Positions 33,481 to 42,348 are shown, counted from the stretch's first letter. The stretch: 42,617 nt of DNA from Paraburkholderia haematera (GCF_905220975.1 NZ_CAJNBK010000040.1:1-42617), one strand, 5' to 3'. The notes: generated from the sequence alone by a model not told the origin. Numbers and translations: made by a program.

Positions 33481-34632
33481 TTATTTTCCGTATTGTTCGC
33501 AAATTTCATTGACCGCGCGGCAGACCCGCTCCACGTCGCCCTCGTTCATCAGCGTGAACAGCGGCAGCGTGACGTTGGTAGCGCCGAAGCGCTCCGCGTG
33601 CGGAAACATCCCTTCCTTGAAGCCGCGCGCACGGTACAGCGAGAACAGGTGAATCGCAGGATAGTGCACGCCCGAGCCGATGCCACGCTCTTTCAGCGCG
33701 CCCATGAAGCCGGCGCGGTCGATCGACAGTTTTTCGAGCGGCAGCGTGATCTGGAACATGTGCCAGTTGCTGTTTTCGAAGTCCGCAAACGGCAGGCCGA
33801 TGCCCAGCTTGACCGCCGCGCCGCCTTCGAGCCCTGCGAAATAGGCGCGCACGAGTTTTTTGCGCTGCGCGAGGAAACGCTCCAGGTGCGGCAGTTGACC
33901 GAGGCCGACGCGCGCGGCGACGTCCGTCAGGTTGTACTTGCCGCCCAGCACATCGCAGTCCATGCCGTCGAAGCCGGTGCGGGTAATGCCTTGCAGGCGG
34001 TACTTCTGCGCGAGGATCGCTTCTTCCTCGTTGTTCAGCACCAGCGCGCCGCCTTCGATCGAAGTCAGATTCTTGTTCGCGTGAAAGCTGAACGAAACCA
34101 TGTCGCCGAGTCGGCCGATGCGCTCGCCTTTCCACGTCGAGCCGAAGGCCTGCGCGGCGTCTTCGATCACGCGCAGCTTGTGGGCGCGGGCGATTGCGTA
34201 CAACCGGTCCATGTCGACCGGCAGGCCCGACAGGTACACCGGAATGATGGCCTTGGTGCGCGGCGTGATGGCCTTTTCCAGCAGGTCGAGGTCAATGTTG
34301 CGGGTCACCGGATCGATGTCGGCGAACACCGGCGTCGCGCCGACTTCGTAGACCACATTGCTGGTCGCGACCCATGAAGCGGGGGTGGTGATGACTTCGT
34401 CGCCTTCGCCCACACCGGCGATACGCAGGCCGATTTCGAGCGTTGCAGTGCCGGAATTGAACGTGCGCACCGGACGGCCGCCGCAGAACTCGGACAACGC
34501 CGCTTCGAACTTCTGGTTCTGCGGGCCGGTGGTGATCCAACCGGAGCGGAGCACGTCGGCGACACCCTGAATCGTTTCTTCATCGATCTCAGGTTTGACA
34601 AACGGCAAAAACGGGACTGTTGACTGGCTCAT
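33481..34632 (-). CDS. arnB: UDP-4-keto-pentose aminotransferase ArnB
   Basis: A PLP-dependent enzyme that converts UDP-4-keto-pentose to UDP-L-Ara4N with glutamate as donor. With ATG at 34632 it has 383 residues, the family length; an upstream in-frame ATG at 34686 is rejected. The PLP lysine is Lys187 in S-F-H-A-N-K-N-L-T-S-I-E-G-G, and D-A-A-Q-A-F-G is the Asp/Gln cofactor motif. It leads the arnB-C-A-A-D run. The 268 bases upstream, up to the SMR gene, hold no gene but a short-period repeat. Confidence 0.95.
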   Translation of the reverse strand: MSQSTVPFLPFVKPEIDEETIQGVADVLRSGWITTGPQNQKFEAALSEFCGGRPVRTFNSGTATLEIGLRIAGVGEGDEVITTPASWVATSNVVYEVGATPVFADIDPVTRNIDLDLLEKAITPRTKAIIPVYLSGLPVDMDRLYAIARAHKLRVIEDAAQAFGSTWKGERIGRLGDMVSFSFHANKNLTSIEGGALVLNNEEEAILAQKYRLQGITRTGFDGMDCDVLGGKYNLTDVAARVGLGQLPHLERFLAQRKKLVRAYFAGLEGGAAVKLGIGLPFADFENSNWHMFQITLPLEKLSIDRAGFMGALKERGIGSGVHYPAIHLFSLYRARGFKEGMFPHAERFGATNVTLPLFTLMNEGDVERVCRAVNEICEQYGK

Positions 34633-34728
34633 GAATGCTTCGCTCGATTGAAAGGGGTGCAACCCGAAGGGCGCGAAGTAGATCACAAACTACCCGCAAA
34701 CCCAAGGCCACGACTAAAAAAGGGCGCA

Positions 34729-34810
34729 ACCGCCAAGCTTACCGCGGCCAACCTTACGTTTTACTTAGCCACCGGCGGTGTCCGGCTTACCGCACCTTTA
34801 CCGCATCTTT
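34729..34810. repeat. Short-period ACC...CTT repeat upstream of arnB
   Basis: Units begin ACC/ACG and end CTT/TTT, mostly 11 or 22 bases long. The clearest pair is ACCGCACCTTT and ACCGCATCTTT in direct tandem (34789-34799, 34800-34810). It lies in the leader of arnB on the minus strand. Function is unknown. Confidence 0.45.
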
Positions 34811-34900
34811 GCTGCCGGCATTTTCGCAGCGCTCGCACCGGCGCTGGCAATAAACGGTAATAAATCGTGCCCGGCAAAGCGCGGCCGGGAGTATGACAGC

Positions 34901-35272
34901 CTAGCTGCGCGCCAGGACCACGACGCCGATCAGGATGACGCCGATCCCCACAAGCTTCTGCACCGACATCACTTCGCCGAATAGATACCACGCCGCGAAC
35001 GCGTTGACGACGTATCCGAGCGACAACATCGGATAGGCGATCGACACGTCCACCCGCGAGAGTCCGACCACCCACACGCCCACGCTAATCACGTAACAGG
35101 CCAGCCCGCCGATGATCGGCGGCTGCGTCGCGAGGCGAAAGGCGATGGGCAGGATGTTCGCACGGGTGAATTCGAAGTGTCCAACGGCATTCGTTCCGGC
35201 TTTGAGCAGCAACTGCGCGCCGGCGTTCAACGTAACGCCGGCGAGGATACAAAAGAGGGAAATCGGGTTCAT
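34901..35272 (-). CDS. SMR-type membrane protein, probable Ara4N-phosphoundecaprenol flippase subunit
   Basis: A 123-residue protein with four transmembrane helices of the small multidrug resistance/EamA-like type (L-N-A-G-A-Q-L-L-L-K-A-G, S-I-A-Y-P-M-L-S-L-G-Y-V-V-N-A). By position and size it corresponds to ArnE/ArnF, which flip undecaprenyl-phosphate-Ara4N to the periplasm. Only one such gene is present; E. coli needs two. It either works as a homodimer or has a partner elsewhere. It lies 25 bases downstream of arnT on the same strand. Exact ArnE or ArnF identity cannot be set. Confidence 0.8.
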   Translation of the reverse strand: MNPISLFCILAGVTLNAGAQLLLKAGTNAVGHFEFTRANILPIAFRLATQPPIIGGLACYVISVGVWVVGLSRVDVSIAYPMLSLGYVVNAFAAWYLFGEVMSVQKLVGIGVILIGVVVLARS

Positions 35273-35297
35273 CGACTGGTCAGATCTTGATATGGGG

Positions 35298-37064
35298 TCA
35301 TTGCTGTGGTTTTTCTACTGCCGGCGCGGGTCCGTCTTGCGCCGGTGCGCCCGGTGCTGCCGCGTCGGATGCGGGCGCGGGTGCCGCCAGGGGCTTCATG
35401 ACCACCACCCGGCGCGGGTCGCGCGCGATCACCTGCATCGGCAGCCCCTCTTTGACCAGCCTGTCGTAAGTCGGCGGCGGAATCAGCGCGAGCGCGTAGC
35501 GCTCGGCCTTCCAGCGCTCGATCCACGCGTCGATCGACGGCACCCATTTCTGCGGCTCGACGGACACGCCGAATGCCAGCTCGTCGGGATGTTCGACCAT
35601 GATCATCGTATGGTCGACATAGAACGGCAACGTGTGGTCGAGCACGCCGACCGAGTAGAACGGCGTATCGGCCGGCAACTTCGCGATCTCGGCCTTGATC
35701 GCGGGCGCGAGCGGCGCGCCGGAGCTCAGGCGGCCGAACACGTCGTGACCCGTGCCGGCAATCGTGCCGAGCAGCAGCCACGCCGCGCCAAAGCTCGCGA
35801 CGGCGGCGAGCACGCCGGCGCGGCTGCGGCGGTTCAGCCACAGCGCGACGAGTGTGAACACGAAGGCGACGCCGAGTGCCGCCAGCACCCAGGTGCGGTA
35901 TTCCACATAGAGCTCGGTCGGGTTGCGCGCGTTGCCGAAGCGCGACATGAACAGCGCGGCAAACGCGGCCACGACGAGAAACAGCGCATAGCCCGCCAGA
36001 TGGCGGCGCAGCTGGTCGCGCGTGACGAGCGGCAGGTACATGCCGATGATCAGGGCGATCGGCGGGGCGATCGGCAGCGTGTAGGACAGGAGCTTCGAGT
36101 GGGACGCGCTGAAGAACAGGAAGATGAACGCGGTCCACACCAGCATCAGCGTGATCGGCGCAAAGCCGTTCGGCTGGCGCGGCAGGCGCCACGCGTGCCG
36201 CACGCTCTGGAAGGTCACGGACAACCACGGCAGGAAGCCGACCAGCAGCACCGGCACGAAGTAATAGAACGGCCCCGGACGGTTCTGTTCCGGCGTCAGA
36301 TAGCGCTTGAACTGTTGAACGATGAAGAAAAAGTTCAGGAATTCCGGGTTGCGCTGCTGCACCAGTACAAACCACGGCGTGACGATCGCGAAAAACACGA
36401 TCAGGCCGCCGATCAGATGCAGACGCTTCCACACGGCCCAGTCGCGTGCGGCCAGGGTGTACAGCACCAGCACCGCACCCGGCAGAATCAGGCCGACGAG
36501 ACCCTTGGACAGTACCGCCAGCGCCATCGCTCCCCAGCACACCCACATCCACGCCCGCACGCTGGCGGTCGGCAGGTTGGGGCGCTGCGCCAGCAGCAGC
36601 GCGCAGAGCGTCAACTCCATCCAGAACGACAGGCCCATGTCGAGTGTGTTGAAGTGGCCCATCAGGTTCCAGTACGGGGATGTGGCCAGCACGATCGCCG
36701 TGAATACGCCGGTCGCCGCATTGAACACGCGCGCGCCGGTGAAGCCGATCAGCAGCACGCCGGCAAAGCCCGTCAGCGCGGTGTAGAGCCGCGCCTGCCA
36801 TTCGCCGACACCGAACCACGCGAACGTCAGCGCGTTCGCCCAGGTCTGCAGCGGTGGCTTTTCGAAATACTTGTAGCCGTTATAGCGCGGCGTGATCCAG
36901 TCGCCGGTGACGAACATTTCGCGCGCCATTTCGGCGTAGCGGCCTTCGTCGCTCGGCAGCAGATGGCGCCAGCCGAGCGGCACGAACCAGATCACGGCGA
37001 GGGCCAGCACCAGCAGCAGGATCGTGGTGCGATTGAGCGGTAGCCTCGTCGGCGTATCGTTCAT
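35298..37064 (-). CDS. arnT: Lipid A 4-amino-4-deoxy-L-arabinose transferase ArnT
   Basis: A 588-residue inner-membrane glycosyltransferase that transfers L-Ara4N from undecaprenyl phosphate to lipid A phosphates on the periplasmic side. This lowers negative charge and gives polymyxin resistance. About 12 transmembrane helices occupy the first ~430 residues. Early motifs P-S-D-E-G-R-Y-A-E-M-A-R-E-M and W-I-T-P-R-Y-N-G-Y-K-Y-F-E-K-P-P-L carry the acidic catalytic residues of the GT83 family. A Pro/Ala-rich tail follows. First of the arn genes. The Ara4N pathway is reported to be essential in B. cenocepacia. Confidence 0.94.
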   Translation of the reverse strand: MNDTPTRLPLNRTTILLLVLALAVIWFVPLGWRHLLPSDEGRYAEMAREMFVTGDWITPRYNGYKYFEKPPLQTWANALTFAWFGVGEWQARLYTALTGFAGVLLIGFTGARVFNAATGVFTAIVLATSPYWNLMGHFNTLDMGLSFWMELTLCALLLAQRPNLPTASVRAWMWVCWGAMALAVLSKGLVGLILPGAVLVLYTLAARDWAVWKRLHLIGGLIVFFAIVTPWFVLVQQRNPEFLNFFFIVQQFKRYLTPEQNRPGPFYYFVPVLLVGFLPWLSVTFQSVRHAWRLPRQPNGFAPITLMLVWTAFIFLFFSASHSKLLSYTLPIAPPIALIIGMYLPLVTRDQLRRHLAGYALFLVVAAFAALFMSRFGNARNPTELYVEYRTWVLAALGVAFVFTLVALWLNRRSRAGVLAAVASFGAAWLLLGTIAGTGHDVFGRLSSGAPLAPAIKAEIAKLPADTPFYSVGVLDHTLPFYVDHTMIMVEHPDELAFGVSVEPQKWVPSIDAWIERWKAERYALALIPPPTYDRLVKEGLPMQVIARDPRRVVVMKPLAAPAPASDAAAPGAPAQDGPAPAVEKPQQ

Positions 37065-37196
37065 GGTTTCAACCTTTTTAGCGACGCCGCGTAGGCGGCG
37101 GGGCGGTGTTATTTGGGAAGGACGATCGCCGGCGTGGCGCCAATGGCGCGCAGTGTACGTTATCAGCCGTGATGCGGCGAGAGGCGGAGCCGCTCC

Positions 37197-37234
37197 GGAG
37201 GCCGCGCATGCCGTGCATGCCGTGCATGGCCTCC
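37197..37234. repeat. Hairpin enclosing a 9-nucleotide triplicate repeat
   Basis: GGAGGCC (37197-37203) and GGCCTCC (37228-37234) flank almost three copies of GCATGCCGT (37206-37232, last copy altered). It lies between the Mth938 gene and arnT and could act as a transcript end, but there is no T-tract. Confidence 0.5.
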
Positions 37235-37285
37235 TGCGCCTGCACGCCGGTCACACGACAACTTCGTGGCGCCGACGCGGCGCCA

Positions 37286-37660
37286 CTATGCTTCGATCAG
37301 CAACGCGGCTGCGACCTTGCGGCCCTCGGCCATCAGAATGTTGTAGGTGCGGCAGGCGGCCTTGAAGTCCATCGTTTCGACGCCGATGCGTTTGGCGGTA
37401 AGTGCGGCGGTCAGGCTCGGATGGGGGAAGCGCAACCGTTCGCCACCGCCGAACACGACCACTTCGGGCGCGGCGTCCACCAGCATGGCGAAGTGTTCGG
37501 CGCTCAACTGGTCGAAAGCGGAGACGGGCCAGGCGATGACGGGCGCATCCGGCAGCAGGAGAATACTGCCGGCGTGGCGCACCAGATTGATTTCGACATA
37601 GCCGGCGCCGTAGCCGGTGACGGTGTTGAGGGCGCCGCTGGAATCCTGATGTAATTTCAA
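37286..37660 (-). CDS. Mth938-like domain-containing protein
   Basis: A 124-residue protein of the Mth938/NDUFAF3-like (DUF498) family. The pattern includes V-T-G-Y-G-A-G-Y-V-E-I-N, P-E-V-V-V-F-G-G-G and F-P-H-P-S-L, ending in a short helix with T-Y-N-I-L-M-A-E-G-R-K-V-A-A-A-L. Eukaryotic NDUFAF3 assembles complex I; the bacterial role is not established. No membrane segment is present. It diverges from alaA across 560 bases that otherwise hold no gene. Confidence 0.85.
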   Translation of the reverse strand: MKLHQDSSGALNTVTGYGAGYVEINLVRHAGSILLLPDAPVIAWPVSAFDQLSAEHFAMLVDAAPEVVVFGGGERLRFPHPSLTAALTAKRIGVETMDFKAACRTYNILMAEGRKVAAALLIEA

Positions 37661-37801
37661 ATTCGTTTTCCGAAGTCGTCGCGAGACATCATGCGTGTTG
37701 GCGGCCTGACCGGGCAGAACGGAAGCAGGGCGGTTTGACGCGAGTGGGACACGCGAATGGCACAGAAGCGGCCGAAAAGGCCTGCCGTTGCAGTTGGTGC
37801 A

Positions 37802-37831
37802 TTGCGGAAGTCGGCCAAAATCCGCTAAATT
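37802..37831 (+). promoter_or_regulatory. Candidate sigma-70 promoter for alaA-hom-thrC
   Basis: TTGCGG (37802-37807), an 18-base spacer and TAAATT (37826-37831) in a locally AT-rich spot. If used, the alaA leader would be about 380 nucleotides long and contain the 11-nt repeats. Not confirmed. Confidence 0.5.
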
Positions 37832-37927
37832 ATAACTTTTTAGCCGCCTTGCGGCGCCCCTCGCTCAAGTGTCGCCTCATGTGCTGTCATAAGCCGCGCT
37901 GAGGGCACTGGCGCGGTCCCCGGCTAC

Positions 37928-38028
37928 CTGCCTTGGTTCTGCCCGCGTTTTGTCGGTTTTTCGACTGTTTTTACCTGCTTTGGGTCTGCTTTTTGTCCGT
38001 TTTGGGTCTGTTTTGGATCTGTTTGGCT
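37928..38028. repeat. Degenerate 11-nucleotide tandem repeat upstream of alaA
   Basis: Nine or so units of 10-11 bases follow the pattern CTGNTTTGGGT. Examples are CTGCTTTGGGT (37975), CTGCTTTTTGT (37986), CCGTTTTGGGT (37997) and CTGTTTTGGAT (38008). The tract is pyrimidine-rich on the plus strand and ends about 190 bases before the alaA start. 11 bases is close to one helical turn, so sites would be phased. Confidence 0.75.
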
Positions 38029-38220
38029 GCTGCGCCGGCGCAATCCGCCGGACGCGCGCCTGAGCAGCCCGGCAAGCTGGCCCAATTCGCGCCTGGCAGC
38101 CCGCTCCGTGTCTGGCGGGCGTGCCACGTCATAATTCCCCGTATCGGCGGACTTGCTTGGGTCCCGGTATATTCGCTCCCGCTTGTTTGCCAAGCCCATC
38201 AACAGGATGAAGTGCCCGCC

Positions 38221-39459
38221 GTGAAACCGATTCTCAAATCCAACAAGTTGTTGAATGTCTGCTACGACATTCGCGGGCCTGTCCTCGAACATGCGAAGCG
38301 GCTCGAAGAAGAGGGCCACCGCATCATCAAGCTGAACATCGGCAATCTCGCGCCGTTCGGCTTCGACGCGCCGGATGAAATCATCCAGGACATGATCCTG
38401 AATCTGCCGGGCTCGTCCGGCTACTCGGATTCCAAGGGCGTGTTCGCCGCGCGCAAGGCGATCATGCATTACACGCAGCAAAAGGGCGTGCATGGCGTCG
38501 AACTGGACGACATCTACATCGGCAATGGCGCCTCCGAGCTGATCGTGATGGCGCTGCAAGGCCTCCTGAACGACGGCGACGAAGTCTTGCTGCCCGCGCC
38601 GGACTACCCGCTGTGGACCGCCGGCGTCAGCCTGTCGGGCGGCACGCCCGTGCATTACATCTGCGACGAATCGAACAGCTGGATGCCCGATCTGGACGAC
38701 ATTCGCGCGAAAATCACGCCGAATACGCGTGCGCTCGTCGTCATCAACCCGAACAATCCGACCGGCGCGCTGTACTCGGACGAACTGCTGCTCGGCCTGA
38801 TCGAGATCGCCCGCCAGCACGGCCTCGTGATCTTCGCCGACGAGGTCTACGACAAGATCGTCTATGACGGCAAGAAGCACACGTCGATGGCCGCGCTCTC
38901 CGAAGACGTGCTCACCGTCACGTTCAACAGCCTCTCGAAGAGCTACCGTTCGTGCGGCTACCGCGCCGGCTGGATGTTCATCTCGGGCCTGACCGGCGAG
39001 AACCGCCGTAATGGCAAAGACTATTTCGAAGGGCTCGGCATTCTGGCCTCGATGCGCCTGTGCCCGAACGTGCCCGGCCAGTACGCGATCCAGACGGCGC
39101 TGGGCGGCTACCAAAGCATTAACGACCTGATCGTGCCGAGCGGGCGCCTGTACAAACAGCGCGAACTCGCGTATGACATGCTGACGGCCATCCCCGGCGT
39201 GAGCTGCGTGAAGCCCGAGGCGGCGCTGTACATGTTCCCGCGCCTCGATCCGAAGATTTACCCGATTCAGGACGACCAGCAGTTCATCCTTGATCTTCTG
39301 CTGGAAGAGCGCGTGCTGCTGGTTCAAGGCACCGGTTTCAACTGGAAAACGCCGGATCACTTCCGCGTCGTGTTCCTGCCGAACGTGGACGACCTCGCGG
39401 ATTCGATCAACCGGATCGCGCGCTTCCTCGACGGCTACCGCAAACGCCACACGGCTTGA
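38221..39459 (+). CDS. alaA: Alanine-glutamate aminotransferase AlaA
   Basis: A PLP-dependent enzyme that makes alanine from pyruvate and glutamate. A GTG at 38221 gives 412 residues that align from the first residue with E. coli AlaA (x-x-P-I-x-K-S-x-K-L-x-N-V-C-Y-D-I-R-G-P). The reading frame stays open upstream to 37933, but that part is repeat-derived. An alternative GTG lies at 38212. The PLP lysine is Lys240 in S-L-S-K-S-Y, with N-P-N-N-P-T-G at 176-182 and D-E-V-Y at 207-210. hom follows after 85 bases that hold a 9-bp GC hairpin. Confidence 0.92.
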   Translation: MKPILKSNKLLNVCYDIRGPVLEHAKRLEEEGHRIIKLNIGNLAPFGFDAPDEIIQDMILNLPGSSGYSDSKGVFAARKAIMHYTQQKGVHGVELDDIYIGNGASELIVMALQGLLNDGDEVLLPAPDYPLWTAGVSLSGGTPVHYICDESNSWMPDLDDIRAKITPNTRALVVINPNNPTGALYSDELLLGLIEIARQHGLVIFADEVYDKIVYDGKKHTSMAALSEDVLTVTFNSLSKSYRSCGYRAGWMFISGLTGENRRNGKDYFEGLGILASMRLCPNVPGQYAIQTALGGYQSINDLIVPSGRLYKQRELAYDMLTAIPGVSCVKPEAALYMFPRLDPKIYPIQDDQQFILDLLLEERVLLVQGTGFNWKTPDHFRVVFLPNVDDLADSINRIARFLDGYRKRHTA

Positions 39460-39544
39460 GATAGGCGGCGCGCCCGGTGCGCGCCGCTGCCAGCCCCAGA
39501 TTCCGCAGTTTCCTTTTAATCACTTACTCGAAAACACACGCTGC

Positions 39545-40876
39545 ATGGAACCGATCAAAGTTGGACTGCTGGGCTTCGGCACGGTAGGCAGCGGCACCTT
39601 CACGGTACTGCGCCGCAATCAGGAAGAAATCAAACGCCGCGCGGGCCGTGGCATCGAGATTGTGCGCATTGCCGTGCGCAATCCCGCCAAGGCGACCGCC
39701 GCGCTCGGCAGTGAAGCCGGCACAGTGGCGCTGACCGATGACTTCAACGCGGTGGTCGACGATCCGTCGATCGATATCATCGCGGAAATGATCGGCGGCA
39801 CGGGCGTGGCCCGCGACCTCGTCCTGCGCGCGATCAAAAACCGCAAGCATGTGGTCACCGCCAACAAGGCGCTGCTCGCCGTGCACGGTACGGAGATTTT
39901 CGAAGCGGCGCGCGCCAACGGCGTGATGGTGGCGTTCGAGGCCGCGGTGGCGGGCGGCATTCCGATCATCAAGGCGCTGCGCGAAGGGCTCACGGCCAAT
40001 CGCATCCAGTACATTGCCGGCATCATTAACGGCACGACGAACTACATCCTCTCGGAGATGCGCGACCGCGGGCTCGACTTCGCGACCGCCTTGAAAGCGG
40101 CGCAGGAACTGGGTTACGCCGAAGCCGATCCGACCTTCGACATCGAAGGCGTGGACGCCGCCCACAAGGCGACGATCATGAGCGCGATTGCGTTCGGCGT
40201 GCCGGTGCAGTTCGATAAGGCGTACGTCGAAGGCATCAGCAAGCTGGCGGCGATCGACATCAAATACGCCGAAGAGCTCGGCTATCGCATCAAGTTGCTC
40301 GGCATTTCGCGCCGTACGGACAAGGGCATCGAACTGCGCGTGCATCCCACGCTGATTCCGGAAAAGCGCCTGCTGGCGAACGTTGAAGGCGCGATGAACG
40401 CGGTCGTGGTGCACGGCGACGCGGTTGGCTCGACGCTGTACTACGGCAAGGGCGCGGGCGCGGAGCCGACGGCATCCGCCGTGGTGGCCGACCTCGTCGA
40501 CGTGACGCGTCTGCATACCGCGGACCCGGAGCATCGCGTGCCGCATCTGGCATTCCAGCCGGACAGCCTGTCGAGCACGCCGATCCTGCCGATCGAAGAG
40601 GTGACGAGCGGCTACTACCTGCGTCTGCGCGTGGCGGACGTGACGGGCGTGCTGGCCGACATCACGCGCATTCTGGCGGATACCGGCATCTCGATCGACG
40701 CGTTGCTGCAGAAGGAGTCGGAGCAGGTCGACGCGAACGGCAAGGGCGAAACCGACATCATCCTGATTACGCACGAGACGGTTGAAAAGAACGTCAACGC
40801 GGCGATCAAAACGATTGAAGCGTTGAAGACCGTTGTCTCGCAAGTCACGAAGCTGCGCATGGAAGCGCTGAACTAG
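39545..40876 (+). CDS. hom: Homoserine dehydrogenase
   Basis: Reduces aspartate semialdehyde to homoserine with NAD(P)H, the branch to threonine and methionine. ATG at 39545 gives 443 residues. The Rossmann motif G-L-L-G-F-G-T-V-G is at the N-terminus. Catalytic motifs include T-A-N-K-A-L-L-A and A-A-V-A-G-G-I-P-I-I-K, then G-I-I-N-G-T-T-N-Y-I-L. A C-terminal ACT domain at ~355-440 (L-R-L-R-V-A-D-V-T-G-V-L-A-D) probably senses threonine. It is 8 bases from thrC and probably co-transcribed with it. Confidence 0.97.
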   Translation: MEPIKVGLLGFGTVGSGTFTVLRRNQEEIKRRAGRGIEIVRIAVRNPAKATAALGSEAGTVALTDDFNAVVDDPSIDIIAEMIGGTGVARDLVLRAIKNRKHVVTANKALLAVHGTEIFEAARANGVMVAFEAAVAGGIPIIKALREGLTANRIQYIAGIINGTTNYILSEMRDRGLDFATALKAAQELGYAEADPTFDIEGVDAAHKATIMSAIAFGVPVQFDKAYVEGISKLAAIDIKYAEELGYRIKLLGISRRTDKGIELRVHPTLIPEKRLLANVEGAMNAVVVHGDAVGSTLYYGKGAGAEPTASAVVADLVDVTRLHTADPEHRVPHLAFQPDSLSSTPILPIEEVTSGYYLRLRVADVTGVLADITRILADTGISIDALLQKESEQVDANGKGETDIILITHETVEKNVNAAIKTIEALKTVVSQVTKLRMEALN

Positions 40877-40884
40877 GCCGAACT

Positions 40885-42336
40885 ATGAACTACCTCTCTA
40901 CGCGCGGCGCCGGAGCCGGCGAGCGCCATACCTTTTCCGAGATTCTGCTGGGCGGTCTGGCGAAAGACGGCGGCCTGTACCTGCCGGCGCAATATCCGCG
41001 CGTCACGGCTGACGAACTGACGCGTTGGCGCACGCTGCCGTACGCGGACCTTGCCTTTGAGATCCTGTCGAAATTCAGCGACGACATCCCCGCCGAGGAC
41101 CTGCGCGCACTGACGCGTAAGACCTACACGGCTGAGACATATTGCAACGTGCGCGACGACGAAAGCGCTGCGCAGATCACACCCTTGAAGACGCTGGGCG
41201 TCGAGAATGGCGCGCCGTTGTCGTTGCTGGAACTGTCGAACGGACCGACGCTCGCGTTCAAGGACATGGCGATGCAGTTGATCGGCAACCTGTTCGAATA
41301 CGCGCTGGCGCGGCATGGCGAGACGCTGAACATTCTCGGCGCGACGTCGGGCGACACGGGTAGCGCTGCGGAATATGCGATGCGTGGCAAGCAGGGCATT
41401 AGCGTGTTCATGCTCTCGCCGCACAAGAAGATGAGCGCGTTCCAGACTGCGCAGATGTACAGCCTGCAGGACCCGAACATTTTCAACATCGCGGTCGAAG
41501 GTGTGTTCGACGATGCTCAGGACATTGTGAAGGCGGTTTCGAACGACCACGCGTTCAAGGCGAAGTACAAGATCGGCACGGTCAACTCGATCAATTGGGC
41601 GCGCGTCGTGGCCCAGGTCGTGTACTACTTCAAGGGCTACTTCGCCGCGACAAAGTCGAATGACGAGCGCGTCTCGTTCACGGTGCCGTCGGGCAATTTC
41701 GGCAATGTGTGCGCGGGTCACATCGCGCGCATGATGGGTTTGCCGATCGAGAAGCTGGTGGTTGCCACGAACGAAAACGACGTGCTCGACGAGTTCTTCC
41801 GCACGGGCATTTACCGTGTGCGCAAGGCGGCTGAGACGTACCACACGAGCAGCCCGAGCATGGACATTTCGAAGGCTTCGAACTTCGAGCGGTTCGTGTT
41901 CGACCTGCTGGGCCGCGACCCGGCGCGCGTGCTGCAACTATTCCGCGACGTTGAAGAGAAGGGCGGATTCGACCTTGCCGCGAGCGGCGATTTTGCGCGC
42001 GTGGCGGAATTCGGTTTCGTGTCGGGGCGCAGCAGCCACGAGGACCGCGTGGACGCGATCCGCGACGTTTTCGAGCGTTACGACACGATGATCGACACGC
42101 ACACGGCTGACGGCCTGAAGGTAGCGCGCGAGCATTTGCAGGCGGGCATCCCGATGATCGTGCTGGAGACGGCGCAGCCGATCAAGTTCGGCGAGACGAT
42201 CCGAGAAGCGCTGCTGCGCGAACCGGAGCGCCCAGCCGCGTTTGCGGGACTGGAGTCGCTACCGCAGCGATTTGAAGTGCTGCCGGCGGACGTCCAGCGC
42301 GTGAAGGACTTCATCGCGGCAAAGACGGGCGAGTAA
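40885..42336 (+). CDS. thrC: Threonine synthase
   Basis: Converts O-phosphohomoserine to threonine with PLP. The protein has 483 residues, the E. coli-like long class. It starts M-N-Y-L-S-T-R-G, the PLP lysine is Lys126 in G-P-T-L-A-F-K-D-M, and A-T-S-G-D-T-G-S-A-A is the phosphate-binding loop. No homoserine kinase gene (thrB) is present in the window, so it must lie elsewhere. A 9-bp GC hairpin follows the stop, and the IS begins 170 bases downstream. Confidence 0.97.
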   Translation: MNYLSTRGAGAGERHTFSEILLGGLAKDGGLYLPAQYPRVTADELTRWRTLPYADLAFEILSKFSDDIPAEDLRALTRKTYTAETYCNVRDDESAAQITPLKTLGVENGAPLSLLELSNGPTLAFKDMAMQLIGNLFEYALARHGETLNILGATSGDTGSAAEYAMRGKQGISVFMLSPHKKMSAFQTAQMYSLQDPNIFNIAVEGVFDDAQDIVKAVSNDHAFKAKYKIGTVNSINWARVVAQVVYYFKGYFAATKSNDERVSFTVPSGNFGNVCAGHIARMMGLPIEKLVVATNENDVLDEFFRTGIYRVRKAAETYHTSSPSMDISKASNFERFVFDLLGRDPARVLQLFRDVEEKGGFDLAASGDFARVAEFGFVSGRSSHEDRVDAIRDVFERYDTMIDTHTADGLKVAREHLQAGIPMIVLETAQPIKFGETIREALLREPERPAAFAGLESLPQRFEVLPADVQRVKDFIAAKTGE

Positions 42337-42348
42337 CACCATGAGCAT

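Larger units (their letters stand above)
37661..38220. other. Long gene-free divergent region upstream of alaA
   Basis: About 560 bases between the Mth938 gene and alaA. It holds a candidate alaA promoter (37802-37831) and the 11-nt repeat array (37928-38028). An open frame from 37933 reads in-frame into alaA without stops for 96 codons, but it begins with TTG, lacks a ribosome binding site and has no family match, so I do not call it. Confidence 0.6.

Noticed and set aside
32365..34377. A 670-codon plus-strand frame opposite arnC/arnB
   Set aside because: It lies fully opposite two clear arn genes and has no recognisable motif.
35112..37043. A 643-codon plus-strand frame opposite arnT
   Set aside because: It is the antisense shadow of ArnT, with Arg/Gln/His-rich composition.
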